Below are positions 8,953-19,648 of a DNA stretch of 64,000 bases, piece by piece; the first letter of the stretch is position 1, and the number at the start of each line of letters is the position of its first letter. The position numbers were made by a program, and so were the translations under genes. Origin of the DNA: [Muricauda] lutisoli (nom. illeg.) (GTDB lineage Bacteria; Bacteroidota; Bacteroidia; Flavobacteriales; Flavobacteriaceae); NCBI RefSeq assembly GCF_017313105.1, contig NZ_JAFLND010000001.1, positions 1,393,600-1,457,599 of the forward strand, read 5' to 3'. The notes under the pieces are model-generated. The model was not told the origin of the DNA. It ran no database searches and saw only the letters and a list, made by a program, of their open reading frames with translations.

Positions 8953-9744
8953 TTATAAACCTTGGGAGTTTGCCAACAATTCGGCTACATCCATTACCGT
9001 AACGCTATCTTCCTTTTCGTGCGCTTTAATACCGTCTGTCATCATGGTATTGCAATACGGACAACCTGTTGCTATTATATTCGGTTTGGTTTCCAAGGCA
9101 TCTTTGGTACGCATAACATTGATGTCCATATCCCCTTTTTCAGGCTCTTTGAACATTTGGGCCCCACCGGCTCCACAGCATAGAGCTGTTTTCTTGTGCC
9201 GTTTCATTTCCACCAACTCGGCATTGGTTTTGGAAAGCACCTCTCTTGGAGCATCAAAAACTGAGTTGGCCCTACCTAAATAACAAGGATCGTGAAAAGT
9301 GATTCGCTTTCCCTTGTACCCGTCCCCTGTAATGGTTAAGCGTCCATTATCTATAAGTTCCTTTAAGAACTGGGTATGGTGAACAACGTCATAATTACCT
9401 CCTAAACCGGGATACTCGTTTTTAAGGGTATTAAACGAATGTGGATCACATGTTACAATACGTTTTATCTCGTAGCCGTTAAGCAATTCAATGTTCATCA
9501 TGGCCTGCATCTGGAACAAAAATTCGTTACCTGCTCTTTTGGCCACATCACCAGTTGAACTTTCTTCGGTGCCCAAAACAGCAAAATCAACATTGGCTTT
9601 GTTCAACAACTTTACAAAAGCCCTGGAAATCTTTTTGGCACGATCATCATAACTACCGGCAGAGCCAACCCAAAACAATATTTCTGGCTGTTTGCCTTCA
9701 GCCATAAACTCCTGCATGGTTTTTACCTTTAATTGCTCACTCAT
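8953..9744 (-). CDS. HdrB/GlpC-type (Fe-S)-binding protein with CCG domain
   Basis: A 263-residue cytosolic protein with one cysteine-rich CCG domain: DPCYLGR, then LCCGAGGAQMF, then GCPYCN. This is the Cx(n)CCGx(n)CxxC pattern that binds the non-cubane 4Fe-4S clusters of heterodisulfide reductase subunit B and the 4Fe-4S clusters of related lactate and glycerol dehydrogenase subunits. The N-terminal half lacks the full second CCG repeat, although CDPHSF near residue 100 may be its remnant. It lies 10 bp after the HdrC-like gene and almost certainly forms a complex with it. The electron donor and acceptor are unknown. Heterodisulfide reduction is not implied; the known homologues serve several quinone- or thiol-linked reactions. 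Confidence 0.88.
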   Translation of the reverse strand: MSEQLKVKTMQEFMAEGKQPEILFWVGSAGSYDDRAKKISRAFVKLLNKANVDFAVLGTEESSTGDVAKRAGNEFLFQMQAMMNIELLNGYEIKRIVTCDPHSFNTLKNEYPGLGGNYDVVHHTQFLKELIDNGRLTITGDGYKGKRITFHDPCYLGRANSVFDAPREVLSKTNAELVEMKRHKKTALCCGAGGAQMFKEPEKGDMDINVMRTKDALETKPNIIATGCPYCNTMMTDGIKAHEKEDSVTVMDVAELLANSQGL

Positions 9745-9754
9745 AGTCTTAGAT

Positions 9755-11083
9755 TTATTCGTTTACCCAATTTAAACGGTCCATTTGATTATAGGGCCAA
9801 GGGGCTCCGTTATTCTCTATATTGGACATCATGTTGTTCAACTCTGTTGGCGCCGCTGATTGCTCCATGACCAAATATCTTCGCATTTCCATAATAATGG
9901 ACAATGGGTCTATGCTTACGGGGCATGCCTGCACACAAGCGTTACAGGTGGTGCAAGCCCATAATTCTTCATGACTGATGTAATCGCCCAACAACTGTTT
10001 GCCATCCGGAACAAACTCTCCTTTGTTCGCATCCATAATCTTACCCACTTCTTCCAGGCGGTCGCGGGTATCCATCATAATTTTACGTGGAGATAATTTT
10101 TTGCCCGTTTGGTTGGCCGGACATTCGGAGGTACAACGGCCACACTCGGTACAGGTATAGGCGTTCAACAATTGGACCCAGTTCAAATCCATAACATCGG
10201 AAGCCCCGAACTTTTCGGGCTCTGCAGCATCCTCCTCCTCGGCAGGAGCTGCAAATGGATCGGCATCGGGGTCCATCATCAATTTCACCTCTTTAGTTAC
10301 GGATGCCAGATTATTAAATTGTCCCTGCGGCTTTATTTTTCCATAATAGGTGTTCGGGAAAGCCAACAGGATATGCAAATGTTTTGAATAATACAGATAG
10401 TTCAAAAAGGCCAAAATCCCCAAAATATGCAGCCACCATGCTGTTCTTTCCACCAAAATCAAAGAAGATTCCGAAAGCCCGTCCAGCAAAGGAACAATAA
10501 ATTGGCTTATAGGAAATGTGCCTGCCCTAAGGTAATGGTCAGCTCCCAATTGCTGCAACTGAAAATCTGCGGCATTCATGGTCAGGAACAAGATCATAAG
10601 TACAAACTCGATGTAGAGAATCATATTCCCATCGGTTTTGGGCCAACCTTTCATTTCGGGCTTTATAAATCGTTGTATTCTGATAACGTTTCTTCTGATC
10701 CAGAAAACGATTACAGCGACAATTACCAATAATGCCAATACCTCAAAAGACCCTATCAAAAAGTTATAAACGGAACCAAGTGGGGAAAACAGTCTATGTG
10801 TTCCCAAAAGTCCATCCAGGATAATCTCCAACACCTCTATATTGATAATGATGAATCCCACATAAACGATGACGTGCATTAAGCCGGCAATAGGTCTCAC
10901 CACCATTTTGGTCTGACCCAAGGCTATCTTGGCCATATTTTTCCACCGCTGGGATTTGTTGTCGCTTACATCAACATCCTTTCCCAGTTTAATGTTCCTG
11001 GATAACTTTTTTACGTTACGGGCAAAAAAGCCAATACCCCCTATTAGGGCTATGGCAAAAATGATATTGGGTATATATTCCAT
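9755..11083 (-). CDS. HdrC-like membrane (Fe-S) oxidoreductase subunit
   Basis: A 442-residue protein joining a membrane part to a ferredoxin part. Helices lie near residues 5-22, 65-90, 105-130, 155-172 and 205-235, with His residues in several of them (for example GLMHVIVYVG and WWLHILGILAF) that could bind heme as in NarI-type subunits. An acidic linker (AEEEDAAEPE) follows. The C-terminal domain has two 4Fe-4S motifs, CTECGRCTSECP and CTTCNACVQACP. It predicts electron transfer between the quinone pool and the soluble HdrB-like partner encoded next. The start ATG directly abuts the TAA stop of the MCE gene with no gap, which indicates translational coupling. Confidence 0.9.
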   Translation of the reverse strand: MEYIPNIIFAIALIGGIGFFARNVKKLSRNIKLGKDVDVSDNKSQRWKNMAKIALGQTKMVVRPIAGLMHVIVYVGFIIINIEVLEIILDGLLGTHRLFSPLGSVYNFLIGSFEVLALLVIVAVIVFWIRRNVIRIQRFIKPEMKGWPKTDGNMILYIEFVLMILFLTMNAADFQLQQLGADHYLRAGTFPISQFIVPLLDGLSESSLILVERTAWWLHILGILAFLNYLYYSKHLHILLAFPNTYYGKIKPQGQFNNLASVTKEVKLMMDPDADPFAAPAEEEDAAEPEKFGASDVMDLNWVQLLNAYTCTECGRCTSECPANQTGKKLSPRKIMMDTRDRLEEVGKIMDANKGEFVPDGKQLLGDYISHEELWACTTCNACVQACPVSIDPLSIIMEMRRYLVMEQSAAPTELNNMMSNIENNGAPWPYNQMDRLNWVNE

Positions 11084-12070
11084 TTATTGATTCTCTTTTT
11101 GTTGAATAGAATCCTGCTGCTCCGCCGGATCGTTCTCGGGAAGTGTGTACTCTTTTTGCTTTTTACCAAAAACGGAAACGTTTACATATCGTTTGGGATT
11201 GAGCCTAAAGTCTTGTAAAAGAAGGTCCAACTCTCTCGAAGCTTCTGCCAAATTGTTGTAAAGCGCATCATCTTTATGCAATTTACCCAACGAACCCTCT
11301 CCTCTTTCAATTTTGGCCAAGATATCGTTCAATTGGCTTACAGTGGTTTGGAACTCTGTCAAGGTTCCGCCCAGATCAGAATTCACTAGAGAATCCGACA
11401 GTTTGGAAAAATTTGAAGTGATATGACTGACATTCTTCAAAGAACTATCCAGTTGCATTTTGTTGTTGTCCAATAAAATATTCAAATTATCCGCACTTCC
11501 CTTAAAGGATTTAACCAGTTCGTTCAACGATACTATGGTTTGTTTGAGTTGGTTCTTTGTAGGCTCATCCAATATTTGATTTACGTTCATCAACAAAGAA
11601 TCGGCATTGGATACCGCTCCTTCCACCTTTAGCTGCAATGGAGTAAGTTTTTGTTGGACCAATTCGGTAAGTCCAGGTTTAATTTTTGATGGCAAGGTAT
11701 CCCCTGATTTTGCTGTGGCGCCATTATCGAAGACTGGAACAATCTGAATTCCCTTACCTCCGATGATACCAGTGTCAAAAAGTTCTGCTATACTATTTTT
11801 GGAAAACTCAAAGTCGTTGCTTACCGTTAAAGTGACCAACAATTTTCCCGAACTGTCCTTAAATTTAATATTGGTGACATTCCCCACATTGAATCCGTTT
11901 ATGGAAACCGTAGTGCCCGGCTGAAGCCCACCGACATCATCGTAAACAGCGTAAAACGTCTTGTTATTTTCAAAAAGAGGAGAGGATTTTAAGTAGCTAA
12001 GCCCAAAAATGAAGGCTACGATTCCAGCGACTACGATAATCCCAGTTTTGATTTCCCTGGATAGTTTCAA
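11084..12070 (-). CDS. MCE-domain (MlaD-like) phospholipid transport protein
   Basis: A 328-residue protein starting at TTG (12070-12068); MKLSREIKTG leads straight into one N-terminal membrane anchor (about 10-28). An MCE domain spans about 37-115 (FYAVYDDVGGLQPGTTV, ELFDTGIIGGKGI), followed by a long helical region to about 290 typical of MlaD/Mce proteins that form hexameric lipid channels or tunnels. The C-terminus is polar. The partner ATPase and permease (MlaF, MlaE) are not in this window, so they must be elsewhere if the system is complete. The gene sits between the amidase (65-bp gap upstream) and the Fe-S subunit (abutting). Confidence 0.9.
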   Translation of the reverse strand: MKLSREIKTGIIVVAGIVAFIFGLSYLKSSPLFENNKTFYAVYDDVGGLQPGTTVSINGFNVGNVTNIKFKDSSGKLLVTLTVSNDFEFSKNSIAELFDTGIIGGKGIQIVPVFDNGATAKSGDTLPSKIKPGLTELVQQKLTPLQLKVEGAVSNADSLLMNVNQILDEPTKNQLKQTIVSLNELVKSFKGSADNLNILLDNNKMQLDSSLKNVSHITSNFSKLSDSLVNSDLGGTLTEFQTTVSQLNDILAKIERGEGSLGKLHKDDALYNNLAEASRELDLLLQDFRLNPKRYVNVSVFGKKQKEYTLPENDPAEQQDSIQQKENQ

Positions 12071-12135
12071 AAGATTCGGTTTATGGTTTAAACAAAATTA
12101 GGAATAATTTTCACAAGAGGCTTTCAGATACAAAT

Positions 12136-13332
12136 CTACTTCATCCTTGCCGTTATTGGCACCCTTTCCCCATTCTTATATGCCACTATATATGAAGTGG
12201 TGTATCCCTTGGCATCGGCATTTTTCTTCAATCGCTTTGCCTCTTCATACGTACTTGCATTTCCGTACATATATCGGAAAAGATTTTTATATGGCTCTTT
12301 TGACAGGTCATTTAAACCATTAAAGTTGCTTCCCGTCAGCGCTATGCTTTTTCCACTGGCCATCAACTGTACTTTAAACACCAATCCTTTGTTGGAGGCT
12401 TGAGAACCATTTTGCACAGGGGTTTCAGTGGAACTGGATGTTTGTTTTGGTGGCTCAACTTCCACAACTTCTTCTTTTGGAGCCTCTTCCTTTACATCAA
12501 CATCCACCTTAGTATCCTCAATCTTGGGCGTACTGGCAATAGGGGCCGCAGTAAAGCCCATATCATCTTTGTAGGCAAGAACAGCATTTGCAATGGCCTT
12601 CCCCATTTCATCTTGCCCCTTTTTGGAATTAAGATAGCTTCCTTCGTTTTTATTGGTCAAAAAACCTGCCTCCACCAAAACACTTGGCATAAAGGTTTGG
12701 TGCAATACGATAAATCCTGCCTGTTTTACTTTTCTGTCCTTTCGTTTGAGGCCTTTGGTAAAATTATCCTGTAGTTTTTTGCCCAATTGTATGCTTTGAT
12801 CGAGAAATTCCTCTTGCATAATTGTTAATCCGATAACGGATTCAGGTGAATTGATATCGTATTCGGCATAGCGTTGTTCATAATCATCCTCCAAATAAAT
12901 TACCGAGTTTTCCTTTTTCGCCACCTCAAAGTTCTGACGGTTCGCATGCAAACCGAGCACATAGGTCTCTGTTCCGTAGGCATCCGAATTGTGTGCATTA
13001 CAGTGCACTGAAACGAAAAGGTCTGCATTGGCTTGGTTCGCGATTTCTCCCCTCACGAACAAATCAACAAAAGTGTCGTCATTACGAGTATACACCACTT
13101 TAATATCTGAATGCTTTTCGAGTTCCTTGCCCACTTTTAACACTATGGCCAGTGCAATTTCCTTTTCCAAATATCCGTTACCAATATTTCCGGGGTCATG
13201 GCCACCATGCCCTGCATCCAAAACCACAACGAATTTATCATTCGGGGAAACCTCGGTATCATTTTTGTTGAACGAGGTCAATGGAAGGACCAGAAGTAGA
13301 AAAACTAAAAATGCAAACCGACTTTTATTCAT
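12136..13332 (-). CDS. N-acetylmuramoyl-L-alanine amidase (Amidase_3) with C-terminal SPOR-like region
   Basis: The frame is open to 13386, but the ATG at 13332 is preferred because MNKSRFAFLVFLLLVL then begins a normal signal peptide; product 398 residues. The Amidase_3 zinc domain covers about 30-255. It has VVLDAGHGGHD (first zinc His), KEIALAI with the zinc Glu, FVSVHCNAH with another zinc His, and PSVLVEAGFLTN with the catalytic Glu. The enzyme cleaves the bond between MurNAc and L-Ala in septal and sacculus peptidoglycan. A Pro/Glu-rich linker (about 270-315) leads to a C-terminal region (VFKVQLMASGK... to the end) that resembles a SPOR domain, which would target denuded glycan at division sites. 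It is the first gene of the minus-strand run and diverges from lptD. Confidence 0.92.
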   Translation of the reverse strand: MNKSRFAFLVFLLLVLPLTSFNKNDTEVSPNDKFVVVLDAGHGGHDPGNIGNGYLEKEIALAIVLKVGKELEKHSDIKVVYTRNDDTFVDLFVRGEIANQANADLFVSVHCNAHNSDAYGTETYVLGLHANRQNFEVAKKENSVIYLEDDYEQRYAEYDINSPESVIGLTIMQEEFLDQSIQLGKKLQDNFTKGLKRKDRKVKQAGFIVLHQTFMPSVLVEAGFLTNKNEGSYLNSKKGQDEMGKAIANAVLAYKDDMGFTAAPIASTPKIEDTKVDVDVKEEAPKEEVVEVEPPKQTSSSTETPVQNGSQASNKGLVFKVQLMASGKSIALTGSNFNGLNDLSKEPYKNLFRYMYGNASTYEEAKRLKKNADAKGYTTSYIVAYKNGERVPITARMK

Positions 13333-13460
13333 AAGAACTGAGTAATTATAGTGTTCAGTAATGGTTAAAAATATTGTAATCCCCAATTAGTAGAACAAAA
13401 AATATATGTAAGTTTGACCCCAAAACTGGGCCGACTAGCACAAAAATAGGATTTATCACG

Positions 13461-16154
13461 TTGCAACCAAATAAACATCTTTTACTTTTCCTATTTGTTC
13501 TTCTTTGTGGCATAGCTACCTTAAGTGCTCAGGAAGACCCAATTACCCCTTTGCCGATCAAGGCGACCAAGGACACGATTTTTGCTCCCTTGCTCCCTCC
13601 AAACATTCTTAACGACTCTATCAAAACCGATTCTGTTGAAACAGATACCGTGCCAAAAAAGCAACCTTTACTTTTAGATAAAATAGAATATAAGGCAAAA
13701 GACTATGTGAAACTTAGCCAAAAAGACAATAAAATCTATTTGTACAATGAGGCTGAAATCTATTACCAAGATACTGAGCTTAAAGCAGGTGTAATTGTAA
13801 TGGACTATGTTAAAAACGAGGTTTATGCGGGTCGTATGAAGGATTCGTTGGGAAATTATTCCCAATTGCCATTTTTTAAACAGGGGGACAATGAGGTGCG
13901 GCCCGACTCCATTCGCTTTAATTTTGATACGGAAAAGGCACTTATCTGGAACTCACGAACCGAACAACAGGCCGGTTTGGGGCAACTGGGGAGCGATGCC
14001 ATGAAGGTGTATGCTGAAAAGACCAAAAAAGAGAACGACTCTGTTTACTTTTTGAGTGAAGGTAAATTGACCACATCCAATGATACCGTGAACCCCGATT
14101 ACTATATCAGGGTCCGAAAAGCCAAATTCGTACCCAAGAAGAAAATTATTGCGGGCTACAGTAATATGTATATTGTGGATGTACCCACTCCCGTTGCCCT
14201 ACCTTTTGCTTATTTTCCCTTGACGGGAGGAAGAGCACCGGGAATACTCTTCCCTACCTTTGGTAACGACCCCAGACGTGGCTACTTTATACAAAATGGA
14301 GGATACTATTTGCCTATCAGTGATTATGTGGATTTGAGTGTTACCGGGGATTATTACACTAACGGGAGTTATGGTTTGCAGGGAAGGTCCGTTTATACCA
14401 AACGCTATAAGTTTAGGGGGAATATAAGTATCAGTTATGAGAATTTGGTAAACAGCCAAAAAGGATTCGATGATTACAGCCGAACGAGCAATTATAACAT
14501 TCGAATATCTCATTCCCAAGACACCAAAGCAAGTCCCAATTCACGTTTTTCGGCTTCGGTGAACCTAGGTTCCAGTCAATACTATACAAATTCCCTCAAC
14601 CAGGTTAACCGTAACAATTCGCAGACCAATACATTTGCATCGTCCATAAGTTATTCCAAGACTTTTCCAGCCTATCCCTCGGTAAACACCAGTTTAACGG
14701 TGAGCCATACGCAAAATTCAAGAACACAGGTAATCAATATGTCCTTACCCACCTTTCAGGCAAGTATGGAACGTATTTATCCATTTGTAAAGCGTGATGA
14801 AATCAAAAAAGGAATCTTTGAAAATATCAATTTCCAATACGATGTCAATGCTCAGAACAGTATTACGACCGATGAAGAAAATTTCTTTAAAAGCGGTATG
14901 TTCGACGAGGCCCGGGTCGGAGCCAGACATAGAATTCCCGTAGCCACCAATTTTAAACTGGCGAAATACCTAAGTGTTAGTTTAAGTGGTAATTATGAAG
15001 ATATATGGACCTTGGAAACGGTAAGAAAGCAATATGACGCGGAAACAGAAGAAACTGTGACCGATACCATAGCCGGGTTCGATCGTTTTAATAGATATAG
15101 CCTTGGAACCAGTATCGGTACCACCATGTACGGTACATGGAATTTTGGAGAGGATAAAAAAATACAGGCGTTACGACATGTTATGCGCCCGTCGGTAAGT
15201 TATAACTATACACCTTCCTTTGAGCAATTTTATGAGTCCTATACAGATGGGGAGGGCGAAGAGGTGGAGTACACGCCTTTTGAGACCAGTATTTACGGAA
15301 GACCATCTTTAAACAAAGGGAGCTCATTGAGTTTTTCACTTCAAAACTCGCTCGAGGCAAAGGTAAGGGACAAAGATTCCACGGCCACCGAACCCAGGAA
15401 AGTGAAGATTTTGAGCAACCTTACCTTTTCTGCGAGCTACAATTTGGAAGCGGATTCCCTTAAGCTTAGCCCTATTAGTATGAGTGGCGCCACGGAAATC
15501 ATCAAAAATGTGCCCATCAACTTTGCGGCCACTTTTGATCCTTATGCCATAGACAACAATGGCCGAAGAATAAATACATTGAATGTGAACAATGGTGGTG
15601 GTATCGCTCGTTTAACCTCGGCCAGGGTAAACACCAGTTTTTCCCTTAACAGCGAAATGTTCCAAAAAGGTGGGGCAAAGGAAAAGGATGACGAAGAAAA
15701 ACAATCAGATTTTAGTGAAAACCCATTTGCCATGGACGATGTCCGCGGTGAACAAGGCTCTCGTTTCAATAACAGAGGGAACAGTAATCGGGGCAATCGC
15801 AATACCAATAATAATCCGATTTACAACAATAAATTGCCATGGGATGCCCGATTCACCTATGTAGCCACCTACAACAACAGTAATCGACAAGGGGAAATCA
15901 CCAACCACTCTTTAATGTTCTCCGGAAACGTTCAGCTTTCCCCAAAATGGGAAGTAGGTTTCAACTCTGGCTATGATATAAAAAATAAAGGTTTTGCCGA
16001 TACCCGTTTTGCCTTTAAACGTGATCTTGGCAGTTTTAACCTGAGTTTTGATTGGACCCCCTTTGGTAGATTTGAACGCTGGTATTTCTTTATTGGAATC
16101 AAGAGTTCATTGTTGAAAGATATTAAATGGGAAAACAGAAGTCAGCGCCGATAG
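13461..16154 (+). CDS. lptD: LptD-like LPS-assembly outer-membrane protein
   Basis: An 897-residue protein with a signal peptide (about 1-23, cleaved near LSAQ). The start is TTG at 13461; no in-frame ATG was found in the preceding 60 bp examined. An N-terminal OstA-like beta-jellyroll (about 70-190, with KAKDYVKLSQKDNKIYLY) is followed by a C-terminal beta-barrel containing the LptD-typical PVALPFAYFPLTGGRAPGIL stretch. It would insert lipopolysaccharide into the outer leaflet. Residues about 745-790 form a low-complexity Asn/Arg/Gly stretch (NNRGNSNRGNRN) that is probably an extracellular loop. It diverges from the amidase across 128 bp, which must hold both promoters, and is followed after 43 bp by a RidA gene. 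Confidence 0.9.
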   Translation: MQPNKHLLLFLFVLLCGIATLSAQEDPITPLPIKATKDTIFAPLLPPNILNDSIKTDSVETDTVPKKQPLLLDKIEYKAKDYVKLSQKDNKIYLYNEAEIYYQDTELKAGVIVMDYVKNEVYAGRMKDSLGNYSQLPFFKQGDNEVRPDSIRFNFDTEKALIWNSRTEQQAGLGQLGSDAMKVYAEKTKKENDSVYFLSEGKLTTSNDTVNPDYYIRVRKAKFVPKKKIIAGYSNMYIVDVPTPVALPFAYFPLTGGRAPGILFPTFGNDPRRGYFIQNGGYYLPISDYVDLSVTGDYYTNGSYGLQGRSVYTKRYKFRGNISISYENLVNSQKGFDDYSRTSNYNIRISHSQDTKASPNSRFSASVNLGSSQYYTNSLNQVNRNNSQTNTFASSISYSKTFPAYPSVNTSLTVSHTQNSRTQVINMSLPTFQASMERIYPFVKRDEIKKGIFENINFQYDVNAQNSITTDEENFFKSGMFDEARVGARHRIPVATNFKLAKYLSVSLSGNYEDIWTLETVRKQYDAETEETVTDTIAGFDRFNRYSLGTSIGTTMYGTWNFGEDKKIQALRHVMRPSVSYNYTPSFEQFYESYTDGEGEEVEYTPFETSIYGRPSLNKGSSLSFSLQNSLEAKVRDKDSTATEPRKVKILSNLTFSASYNLEADSLKLSPISMSGATEIIKNVPINFAATFDPYAIDNNGRRINTLNVNNGGGIARLTSARVNTSFSLNSEMFQKGGAKEKDDEEKQSDFSENPFAMDDVRGEQGSRFNNRGNSNRGNRNTNNNPIYNNKLPWDARFTYVATYNNSNRQGEITNHSLMFSGNVQLSPKWEVGFNSGYDIKNKGFADTRFAFKRDLGSFNLSFDWTPFGRFERWYFFIGIKSSLLKDIKWENRSQRR

Positions 16155-16197
16155 CATTGGTATATTTTTTACCTTCAACCAACATAAATTCACCACT

Positions 16198-16578
16198 ATG
16201 AAAAAAATAATCAATACCACAAAAGCACCTGCTCCCATTGGCCCATACAACCAGGCAGTTTTTATAAAAGATACGCTTTACATTTCTGGGCAAATCCCAA
16301 TTGACCCGGCAACAGGCCATCTGGTTGAAGGGGATATCAAAAAGGAAACCAAGCAATCCATGGAGAACTTAAAAGCCATTCTGGAAGAAGCTGGGATGTC
16401 TTTTGAACATGTAATCAAGTCCTCAATTTTTATCAAGGACATGAATCAGTTTGCAGAAATCAATGAAGTATACGGAACTTATTTCAATGCCGATACAGCT
16501 CCAGCAAGAGAAACGGTGGAGGTTGCGAACCTTCCGAAGTTCGTAAATGTCGAAATATCGATGATAGCCGTTAAATAG
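16198..16578 (+). CDS. ridA: RidA-family enamine/imine deaminase
   Basis: A 126-residue protein of full family length. It has the RidA hallmarks IGPYNQAV near residues 14-21, LYISGQIP at 27-34, and the catalytic Arg104 in APARETVEV. It hydrolyses reactive 2-aminoacrylate-type enamines released by PLP enzymes to keto acids and ammonia, in the cytosol. The ATG is preceded by AACC..., so the start is unambiguous. The stop overlaps the 3' end of the convergent sugar kinase gene by 8 bp. Co-transcription with lptD is possible (43-bp gap), but no functional link is evident. Confidence 0.93.
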   Translation: MKKIINTTKAPAPIGPYNQAVFIKDTLYISGQIPIDPATGHLVEGDIKKETKQSMENLKAILEEAGMSFEHVIKSSIFIKDMNQFAEINEVYGTYFNADTAPARETVEVANLPKFVNVEISMIAVK

Positions 16579-17422
16579 TCTCCCTGTGGAATTCCACCAG
16601 ACCTTCGATAGGTCTGCGGCGGATAACACCCAAAATTAAGTCGTTGCGCTCCAAACACGCGGTTAGCTCGTCTCTTAAGAAATGGGCTATACTGCCCACA
16701 AAACTAACAGGTACTTTGGTGGCCAGCTCATATTGCATAATGTAATTGTTAACAAACTGTTGAAGTCCTTTTTCAATTACACCCTTGCAATACGGATGCT
16801 CTTTGTTTTCGATAATAAATCGTGCGAATGTGGCCAAATAGGTATTTGGATTAGGTTGCTTGTACAGGTGGTCTTTAATCACGTCTGCATCAAGATCGTA
16901 TTCCTTGGCAAATTTCATCCCAAGGTCTTGTGGCATTTTATGGAAGTAATAATCCCTGATCAGTTTTCTACCAAAGAAATTACCACTGCCATCATCCATT
17001 AAAATATAGCCTAAGGAGGTTACCTTTTGAATGAGTTGATGACCATCATAATAACTGCAATTAGATCCTGTTCCAAGAATACATACAATGCCTTGTCTAC
17101 CGATCTTGGTGGTAGAATAGATCGCGGCAAATGTATCTTCCCTTACCTCTGCTTTGGCATTGGGAAAGAAATCCTTGAAAATGGCCTTTAAAAAAGTCTT
17201 CATTCTATCGGTTCCACATCCGGCACCGTAGAAATATAATTGACGTACGTCTTCTTTATTTTGGGAAAGTTCAAAATTGTTGGCCAATCTGTCCTCTATT
17301 ACTTCTTTGGTCAACACTTCTGGGCTTAGGCCCAAAGTTTGGGTCACAAACAATTGTTCCCCCTTATCGTCCAGGGCAATCCAATCGGATTTAGTGGCAC
17401 CACTATCCACAATTAAAACCAT
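16571..17422 (-). CDS. BadF/BadG/NagK-type ATPase, probable amino-sugar kinase
   Basis: A 283-residue ASKHA-fold kinase. Phosphate loop 1 is DSGATKSDW at residues 6-14; phosphate loop 2 is CILGTGSNCSYYDG near 107-120, followed by GYILMDDGSGNFFG, which is typical of the BadF/NagK family. N-acetylglucosamine kinase is the most likely activity among family members; the sugar cannot be decided from sequence. It follows gapA and pfkA on the minus strand, so a role feeding a phosphorylated sugar into glycolysis, possibly from peptidoglycan or chitin, fits. A hairpin at 17444-17474 separates it from gapA, so expression may be uncoupled. It overlaps ridA by 8 bp at the 3' end. Confidence 0.88.
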   Translation of the reverse strand: MVLIVDSGATKSDWIALDDKGEQLFVTQTLGLSPEVLTKEVIEDRLANNFELSQNKEDVRQLYFYGAGCGTDRMKTFLKAIFKDFFPNAKAEVREDTFAAIYSTTKIGRQGIVCILGTGSNCSYYDGHQLIQKVTSLGYILMDDGSGNFFGRKLIRDYYFHKMPQDLGMKFAKEYDLDADVIKDHLYKQPNPNTYLATFARFIIENKEHPYCKGVIEKGLQQFVNNYIMQYELATKVPVSFVGSIAHFLRDELTACLERNDLILGVIRRRPIEGLVEFHRETI

Positions 17423-17443
17423 ACGTCAAGATTTAATACTGAA

Positions 17444-17474
17444 ATCCTGAAGAGCGAAATACGCTCTTCAGGAT
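17444..17474 (-). terminator. Perfect 13-bp hairpin after gapA
   Basis: ATCCTGAAGAGCG and its exact reverse complement flank a 5-nt loop. It lies 20 bp beyond the gapA stop. On the minus strand the hairpin is followed only by TTTCAGTATT, a weak U-run, so it may act as a terminator, an attenuator before the sugar kinase, or an mRNA-stabilising 3' hairpin. Confidence 0.65.
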
Positions 17475-17493
17475 AAAAATTTATAGCTAAAAA

Positions 17494-19504
<2,011 letters not shown>

Positions 19505-19521
19505 TCAAATTTTTAAGGGGT

Positions 19522-19529
19522 CAAAGCTA
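19522..19529 (-). promoter_or_regulatory. Predicted -7 element of the pfkA-gapA promoter
   Basis: TAGCTTTG on the minus strand fits TAnnTTTG exactly and lies 18 bp before the pfkA ATG, giving a short leader. No convincing TTTG was found at the standard distance upstream, so the -33 half is uncertain. Confidence 0.45.
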
Positions 19530-19585
19530 GGAAACTTTATTCAAATTTTGAATATCTTAATAATTTATTTGTTTTCCAGAACTTT

Positions 19586-19599
19586 CTCAAACGTTTTCG
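19586..19599 (-). promoter_or_regulatory. LacI-type palindrome upstream of pfkA
   Basis: On the minus strand the site reads CGAAAACGTTTGAG, centred on the perfect palindrome AAACGTTT. It is identical at 12 consecutive positions to the palindrome in front of the SusC gene (42439-42452). AAACGTTT with flanking symmetry is typical of LacI/CcpA-family operators. The centre is about 77 bp upstream of the predicted transcript start. No LacI-family gene is in the window. Confidence 0.45.
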
Positions 19600-19648
19600 T
19601 AATAAATTAATACAAAAACCCTTAAAAATATAAATTTTATTAAATTGA

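Noticed and set aside
11176-11183. AAACGTTT core as a further LacI-type site (also 43700-43707)
   Set aside because: Both are within coding sequence and lack the extended CGAAAACGTTTG context, so they are likely chance matches.
11084-12070. Complete Mla phospholipid-transport operon
   Set aside because: Only the MCE subunit is here; no ATPase, permease or periplasmic MlaC-type gene is in the window.
13333-13386. Upstream start for the amidase
   Set aside because: The extra 18 residues precede a normal signal peptide and would bury it; the ATG at 13332 is favoured.
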